From the NCBI GenBank assembly GCA_045595365.1, contig JAZOAI010000011.1:62001-126000 (forward strand): a stretch of 64,000 nt of DNA. Reading direction: 5' to 3'. Numbering within the stretch: the stretch's first letter is position 1; the number at the start of each line of letters is the position of its first letter. This document shows, one piece after another, positions 59,580-64,000 of this stretch. Source of the DNA: SIG480 sp045595365 (GTDB taxonomy: Bacteria > Bacillota > Clostridia > Oscillospirales > JAAYXM01). The notes below the pieces were generated by a model, which saw only the letters and a program-made list of their open reading frames with translations, ran no database searches and was not told where the DNA came from. A program made the translations under genes and the position numbers.

Positions 59580-60023
59580 ATGTCTACATTTATGGCAAAT
59601 GAGAAGACCGTTACCCGCAAGTGGTACATTCTCGATGCTGCGAATAAGCCTCTCGGCGAGACTGCGGCTCAGGCTGCTGTTCTTCTTCGCGGCAAGCATA
59701 AGACTGACTACACCCCGCACGTTGATTGCGGCGATTTCGTAGTTGTCATCAACGCTGCTAAGGCAGTTCTCACAGGAAACAAGCTTAATCAGAAGTATTA
59801 CCGCACTCACTCCGGTTACGTTGGCGGCCTCAAAGAGGTTCAGTACCGCATCCTTATGGCAGAGAAGCCGGAGCTTGCGCTTGAGCTCGCTGTTAAGGGT
59901 ATGATTCCGAGAAACGTTCTTGGAAGAAAAGCTCTTAATCGCCTCAAGGTATTTGCAGGCGCAGAGCATTGCCATGCAGCTCAGAAGCCGGTAATGTTTA
60001 CGTCTTATGAGGAGGTAAAATAA
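59580..60023 (+). CDS. rplM: 50S ribosomal protein L13
   Basis: 147 residues with the L13 signature (ILMAEKPELALELAVKGMIP) and KWYILDAANKPLG at the N terminus. GGAGGG lies 6 bp before the ATG. Its stop overlaps the rpsI start as TAATG. Confidence 0.97.
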   Translation: MSTFMANEKTVTRKWYILDAANKPLGETAAQAAVLLRGKHKTDYTPHVDCGDFVVVINAAKAVLTGNKLNQKYYRTHSGYVGGLKEVQYRILMAEKPELALELAVKGMIPRNVLGRKALNRLKVFAGAEHCHAAQKPVMFTSYEEVK

Positions 60024-60427
60024 TGTACACACCTAAAAAAGCTTATTTTTACGGAACAGGAAGAAGAAAGTCTTCTGTTGCAAGAGTTCATGTTTACCCG
60101 AACGGAAGTGGCAAGATCACCGTTAACGGACGTACTCTTGAGAACTACTTTGGACTTGACACCCTTAAGTTCATCGTTCGTCAGCCCCTTGCTACAACCG
60201 ATATGCTCGATAAGGTTGATATTGAAGCAACTGTTATCGGCGGCGGTGTTACAGGTCAGGCAGGTGCAATCCGCCACGGCATTGCCCGCGCTCTTCTTAA
60301 CGTAAACGAAGAGTTCCGCCCCCTTCTCAAGAAGGAAGGCTTCCTCACTCGTGACCCGAGAATGAAGGAACGCAAGAAGTACGGACTCAAAGGCGCTCGT
60401 CGTGCTCCGCAGTTCTCAAAACGTTAA
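60023..60427 (+). CDS. rpsI: 30S ribosomal protein S9
   Basis: 134 residues. GTGRRKSSVARVHVYPNG at the N terminus and the basic C-terminal tail ending QFSKR, which reaches the P site, are diagnostic. Coupled to rplM. Confidence 0.97.
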   Translation: MYTPKKAYFYGTGRRKSSVARVHVYPNGSGKITVNGRTLENYFGLDTLKFIVRQPLATTDMLDKVDIEATVIGGGVTGQAGAIRHGIARALLNVNEEFRPLLKKEGFLTRDPRMKERKKYGLKGARRAPQFSKR

Positions 60428-60438
60428 AAAAACTTTTT

Positions 60439-60471
60439 CAACACTCACCTTTTCGGTGGGTGTTGTTTTTT
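60439..60471 (+). terminator. Terminator after rpsI
   Basis: CAACACTCACC (60439-60449) pairs with GGTGGGTGTTG (60455-60465) around TTTTC, one G-T pair, then TTTTTT. Confidence 0.92.
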
Positions 60472-60481
60472 ATCAAACAAA

Positions 60482-60515
60482 AATCCCGGAAACAATTTGT
60501 TTCCGGGATTTTGTT
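60482..60515 (-). terminator. Terminator of the DUF624-like gene
   Basis: TCCCGGAAACAA and TTGTTTCCGGGA form a perfect stem on the minus strand, then TTTTTG, 12 bp after the stop at 60527. Confidence 0.88.
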
Positions 60516-60526
60516 ACATTAAATCA

Positions 60527-61390
60527 TTAAGCTTCTTCGCTTTCCTCTTCTGGTTTTTGTGTTGGTTTTAACATATATTCGTCGATAATCGGGTATGTTG
60601 AGAAGAGAACTGAATAACGACAGAGAGAAAAAAGCAGGGTTCCGATAAGAACAATATCTATTTTGGGAGTTGAAATAAAAGAGAAAACTGCGATAAAGCA
60701 AATTAAGATTGCAAGCAGGTTTTTGAAGAATCCGAGAACACAGAAGATAAGCGAGTTTTTGAAAATATCTTTAATCGAAAGCTCAAAAGTAACAGCGATG
60801 CTGTAAGTGTAGAATCTCGCAACGAAATATATAAGCGCAATAACAAAGGCTGCTATTCGCATAATCTGATAAAAGAGCAACATTCCGCCTTGTACTGCAG
60901 ATAGGTCAGCTGCCGCGTACATAACCAAACTGAACATTAGCACGATATCTATAACACCCAATGCTATGCCCTGTTTAAAGTTTCTTTTTGCACGTGTAAA
61001 AAGGTCGCTTATCCATATGTGTCTTCCGGTAGCTATGTTTCTTGCACAATATGTAAGCCCTGCCGTGAGCGGACCATATACGATAAGCGAGGCAAGAAAC
61101 AGGATAATAGCAAGCGGAGCAGAAAAGCTGACGACCTTAGAAGAAATCCAAACAATCAGATGCAGAAAGTAAAAGGTCTCGACCATTTCGGGGGAAACTT
61201 CAAAAATTCCGCATATTAGCAATATCACGCCGCAAATCATGGGGATAAGGCATGCAAAATATGCAAGGTTGAGGAGTACAAGCTTTGAAAATTTTGAAAT
61301 AAGGATTTCAAAATATCGCACGATTGCGCGTTTTTTTCGGTTATCATTTTCAGGGGTAACATCTTTTCTTTTAAAATTAAATAATGCCAT
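60527..61390 (-). CDS. DUF624 (YesL-like) membrane protein
   Basis: 287 residues with five to six hydrophobic helices; the pairs around residues 40-60, 95-115 and 150-190 are clear. GPLTAGLTYCARNIATGR and a following soluble loop are typical of DUF624. YesL of Bacillus sits near rhamnogalacturonan-use genes, but no carbohydrate genes are near here. The acidic C terminus EEESEEA is unusual. Function unknown. Upstream ATG at 61390 with AAAGGATAC. Confidence 0.78.
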   Translation of the reverse strand: MALFNFKRKDVTPENDNRKKRAIVRYFEILISKFSKLVLLNLAYFACLIPMICGVILLICGIFEVSPEMVETFYFLHLIVWISSKVVSFSAPLAIILFLASLIVYGPLTAGLTYCARNIATGRHIWISDLFTRAKRNFKQGIALGVIDIVLMFSLVMYAAADLSAVQGGMLLFYQIMRIAAFVIALIYFVARFYTYSIAVTFELSIKDIFKNSLIFCVLGFFKNLLAILICFIAVFSFISTPKIDIVLIGTLLFSLCRYSVLFSTYPIIDEYMLKPTQKPEEESEEA

Positions 61391-61429
61391 TTGTTTTCAC
61401 CGTATCCTTTGTATTTATATAGTTTGAAT

Positions 61430-62314
61430 TTACGCGCGGGGATGGAATTTAATATATGTATTCTTTAAGTTGTTCTTAATCAGCTGTGCATAGACCATTG
61501 TAGATGAGATATCGGAATGCCCCATAATCTCTTTCACAACTCCTATATCTGCTCCGTTTTCAAGAAGATGTGCTGCAAAAGAATGGCGCAAAACATGAGG
61601 GGTTATTTCTGTTGTAATCTTTGCTGTATTCTGATAGTGTTTTATAATCTTCCAGAAGCCTTGGCGCGTCATTCTCTCTCCGTTGAGATTGACAAACAGG
61701 GCCTTTTCTGCCTGATTTGCAATCAACATAGGTCGGGCAGATGTAAGGTAATCTGAAATAGCTGCAACAGCGGCAGAATAGAGAGGAATAACTCTCTGAC
61801 TCTCCCCTTCTCCGCAACGCGCAAACCCAAGCTCGCAGCTAACATCCTTAAGGTCAAGTGAAATCAACTCGCTGACGCGAATGCCTGTTGCGTAGAGAAG
61901 TTCAAGCATAGCCTTGTCGCGGTAGCCCTTGAGAGAGTCACACTTCGGCTGGCTGAGAAATAAGTCAACCTCTTTGCTTGTGAGAACTCGCGGCAGAGCC
62001 TTCTTTTTTCTTTCTGATTTAATGTTTTTAGTGGGATTCTTTTTTAAGGCCTTTATTGAAATCAGATACGTGTAAAAAGCTCTGAGAGATGCCAGAGTCC
62101 GCGTTATCGTGGCGCTTGATTTCCCTTCTCTACTTAATGTTTCAATATAATTGCTTATTTCCTTATCTGAACAGGATGCAAGGCTGCGGATTCCTCTCTC
62201 GTAAACAAAATCGTTAAATTTGGAAATATCCCGCATATATGAAACTATCGTGTTGTGCGAGGCACTTTTATTTTTTTGTAGGTAAATTTCGAAATCTTGT
62301 ATGTAATTATTCAT
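61430..62314 (-). CDS. Tyrosine recombinase, XerD-like, lacking the conserved active-site lysine
   Basis: 294 residues, the standard XerD length. The N-terminal SAM-like domain is followed by the catalytic domain. Arg is in GIRVSEL, the His/Arg pair in HVLRHSFA, His in IMGHSDI and Tyr in MVYAQ. The beta-hairpin Lys normally found as GKGxKxR is replaced: the sequence reads CGEGESQR, with Glu. AGGTGGG lies before the ATG. The gene is followed by spoIIM upstream on the same strand with a 17-bp gap, the xerD-spoIIM pairing common in Clostridia. It may need the recombinase at 46330 as partner, or may be weak. Confidence 0.85.
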   Translation of the reverse strand: MNNYIQDFEIYLQKNKSASHNTIVSYMRDISKFNDFVYERGIRSLASCSDKEISNYIETLSREGKSSATITRTLASLRAFYTYLISIKALKKNPTKNIKSERKKKALPRVLTSKEVDLFLSQPKCDSLKGYRDKAMLELLYATGIRVSELISLDLKDVSCELGFARCGEGESQRVIPLYSAAVAAISDYLTSARPMLIANQAEKALFVNLNGERMTRQGFWKIIKHYQNTAKITTEITPHVLRHSFAAHLLENGADIGVVKEIMGHSDISSTMVYAQLIKNNLKNTYIKFHPRA

Positions 62315-62331
62315 CGTAACCCACCTGAATG

Positions 62332-62958
62332 TTATAGTGTACTTTTTGTTGCTATGGAAACAAGTATCGGTGTTAAGAAAGTATCAACAATTGCTGCGAG
62401 AAACACCAAAATAAGAAGAAAAGAGAATAGGATAAGCGTGGAGCCTGTCTTGATCCTTTTTTGCGGGATTTGGCCTTTTGAAGGGCCTGCAAGAAGAGCA
62501 AATGGCTTTGAGAACTCAAAACCAACTGCCGTAAGGAGTAAAAGGCACGGAATTGAAACCAATGACTGAACCCCGAACATTGAAAGAGCAGTAAAAATGC
62601 CTTTCTTCCCTAAAACGCTTATAACCGAAGAAACGGACAATGAGAGCAAAAATCCTTTTGTGAAAACGACCAAAGGAATAAGAATCACTCCAAAAGCGCT
62701 AAAGCTCAGGAAAAGCGAAAGGACAGGATATTTTGCAAGATTGAAAAAGGTTTTAAAAAGTGAGTAATCGCTGCTTTCGTTTTGAGAAATGATTGTTATA
62801 TCAGACCCGATGAGGTTTGTCAGAACATCACTGTCTGCTTTTGCAGCAAAGATGCAGCCTGATGCAATTCCAAGAATAAGAGCGACGACCATAATCGCGA
62901 GATTGATAGAAATTGTGCCCGGAGCAAAACTGTGCTTTTTTTGTACCTTGATTTTCAT
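62332..62958 (-). CDS. spoIIM: Stage II sporulation protein M family
   Basis: 208-residue membrane protein of the engulfment complex. It has an N-terminal helix with a short extracytoplasmic loop (about 45-75), then four helices; the family block FTKGFLLSLSVSSVI is clear. The frame is open to 62985, but the ATG at 62958 behind AAAGGAAG is preferred. Operon proC-spoIIM-recombinase is likely. Confidence 0.88.
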   Translation of the reverse strand: MKIKVQKKHSFAPGTISINLAIMVVALILGIASGCIFAAKADSDVLTNLIGSDITIISQNESSDYSLFKTFFNLAKYPVLSLFLSFSAFGVILIPLVVFTKGFLLSLSVSSVISVLGKKGIFTALSMFGVQSLVSIPCLLLLTAVGFEFSKPFALLAGPSKGQIPQKRIKTGSTLILFSFLLILVFLAAIVDTFLTPILVSIATKSTL

Positions 62959-63016
62959 ATCAGAACTTCCTTTCTTTTTATACAAAAATATGAAAGAAAG
63001 CTCTTTTATATGACAT

Positions 63017-63832
63017 TTACATTTTTGATTTACCGAGCTCGTAAGCGCGATTTATGCAACGTTTGGATACTTCGCTTATAAAGTCTTCAAATCCGAAATC
63101 ATCAAACGCAGAAAGCGCAGCAACGGTAGTTCCTCCCGGAGAGGAAACCTGGCGAATCAGTTCATCAAGCTCACGGCTGCTTTTGAGCGCATATTCCGCA
63201 GAGCCGCGCATTGCAACGGCTGAAAGCTTAAATGCTTCTTTATATGGGATTCCGCAGGCTTCTCCGGCTTCTGCCATCGCTTTCAACATTCTGAAGAAAA
63301 ATGCGGGGCTTGAGCTCGAAAGAGGAATTGCTTCATTAATTTTTTCTTCAGGAAGAACGCATACCTCACCCGCTGCCTGAAATACTTTGAGAACAAAAGA
63401 GAAGAGATCATCGGAAACGTCTGAAGCTTCTGCCATAACCGTCATCCCGTCAAGTGTCAGCATTGGCGTGTTTGGGAGCGCCCGAATTACAGGAGTAGCG
63501 CCGCCGATTATAGATTTTATATGTTCAACAGAAACGCCTGCCGCAATTGAAACGAGACATTTGCTTTTGAGCTTTCCACAAAGCGAAGAAAGAACCGAAT
63601 CAATGATTTGAGGTTTAACTGCTAAAAACAAAATATCGTTCAATTCTGCAACTTCATCACTTGAGCTTAAAACATTAACCCCTTTTTTGTTCAAAATCTC
63701 TTGCTGCTCAGGAGCAGGGTCAAAAACTGAAATTTTATCCGAAGGTAAAATTTTGGCAGTTATAATAGCATCGATAATCGCGCATGCCATATTGCCTCCA
63801 CCTATAAAAGAGATCCCCGTTCTGTCCGGCAT
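63017..63832 (-). CDS. proC: Pyrroline-5-carboxylate reductase
   Basis: Last step of proline synthesis. 271 residues. FIGGGNMACAII is the NAD(P) loop, LPNTP lies in the middle, and VSSPGGTTVAAL is the family signature. The frame extends to 63871, but the ATG at 63832 behind GGAGGCGAG gives the usual N terminus. No proA or proB nearby. Confidence 0.95.
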   Translation of the reverse strand: MPDRTGISFIGGGNMACAIIDAIITAKILPSDKISVFDPAPEQQEILNKKGVNVLSSSDEVAELNDILFLAVKPQIIDSVLSSLCGKLKSKCLVSIAAGVSVEHIKSIIGGATPVIRALPNTPMLTLDGMTVMAEASDVSDDLFSFVLKVFQAAGEVCVLPEEKINEAIPLSSSSPAFFFRMLKAMAEAGEACGIPYKEAFKLSAVAMRGSAEYALKSSRELDELIRQVSSPGGTTVAALSAFDDFGFEDFISEVSKRCINRAYELGKSKM

Positions 63833-63954
63833 TTGCTCGCCTCCAAATCCATCTGATTTACATAAAACCATTTAGATAAACTATACAGCAAAACGCCTTT
63901 AAATGCAAGCAAAATAACGTATTTGGAAAAATTTTTGTTGTTTTACACAAAAGG

Positions 63955-63996
63955 TTATGTAAACAAGATTATGTAAACTACGTAAATCTTTATAAT
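63955..63996. promoter_or_regulatory. Direct repeats and a -10-like box at the right edge
   Basis: TTATGTAAAC occurs at 63955-63964 and 63969-63978, with a third weaker copy TACGTAAATC at 63979-63988. TTTACA upstream (63941-63946) is inverted to the TGTAAA core. TATAAT is at 63991-63996, so the repeats overlap where a -35 would be. They probably control a rightward gene outside the window. Confidence 0.5.
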
Positions 63997-64000
63997 AAAA

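Noticed and set aside
1..64000. CRISPR array, rRNA operon, transposase or prophage
   Set aside because: No regularly spaced direct repeats, no rRNA sequence and no transposase or phage structural motifs; the two tyrosine recombinases look like Xer-type chromosomal enzymes.

Overview
The window looks like chromosomal core sequence from an endospore-forming, Gram-positive Clostridia member, probably an Oscillospiraceae/Ruminococcaceae-type gut anaerobe. The signs are sporulation genes (spoIVA, spoIIM, ytfJ/gerW, whiA), the murB-rapZ-whiA-dnaE-pfkA order typical of Clostridia, strong sigma-A promoters of the TTGACA-17-TATAAT type, and a family of hairpin-rich repeats known from gut Oscillospiraceae. 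The species cannot be named from the sequence alone.

Layout. 1-9000: the tail of a coiled-coil gene, then a leftward run mtaB-murB-rapZ-whiA-dnaE-pfkA (wall precursor synthesis, its regulator, replication, glycolysis). 9000-13700: an HPr-like gene and murD rightward, tmcAL leftward, ackA rightward, and a small membrane protein. 13800-21740: asnS, an aspartate aminotransferase, purB, secD-secF, a TIM-barrel isomerase and nrdR. 21740-24370: a DUF421/DUF4363 pair, tRNA-Pro(GGG), and an AT-rich multi-spanning membrane protein carrying what looks like a degenerate GT51 peptidoglycan glycosyltransferase domain. 24370-30630: an RluA pseudouridine synthase leftward, then rplS-lepB-rbgA-rnhB-yraN-thrC-phosphoesterase. 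30780-38620: the protein quality-control block tig-clpP-clpX-lon with engB and lysA. 38620-39065: a gene-free stretch with a structured leader and a repeat element. 39066-43900: an NhaC-type antiporter, an AEC carrier, infC-rpmI-rplT behind an attenuator leader, an LDH/MDH-family dehydrogenase and a DUF1540 protein. 43960-47560: an AT-rich adaptor plus MacB-type permease, a tyrosine recombinase and tRNA-Gln(CTG). 47700-54180 leftward: the site-2 protease, scpA-scpB, DUF2953, ytfJ, dacA and glgC-glgD. 54300-58550: a flavin reductase-like protein, a sugar nucleotidyltransferase, spoIVA, DUF1292, a probable 6S RNA and tcdA. 58560-64000: ttcA, rplM-rpsI behind a probable L13 leader, a DUF624 membrane protein, a second tyrosine recombinase, spoIIM and proC.

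Most genes are housekeeping. The items most worth a second look are the GT51-like membrane protein next to tRNA-Pro (23156-24319), trigger factor with a 77-residue lysine/threonine/alanine tail resembling histone H1, the structured leader before the NhaC antiporter, a perfect 22-bp inverted repeat that buries the dacA ribosome-binding site, infC with an AUC start, a dehydrogenase with an LDH-like frame but the malate-type arginine, and a XerD-like recombinase that lacks the conserved active-site lysine. Many start codons were moved downstream from the longest open frame on ribosome-binding-site evidence; the reasons are given entry by entry.
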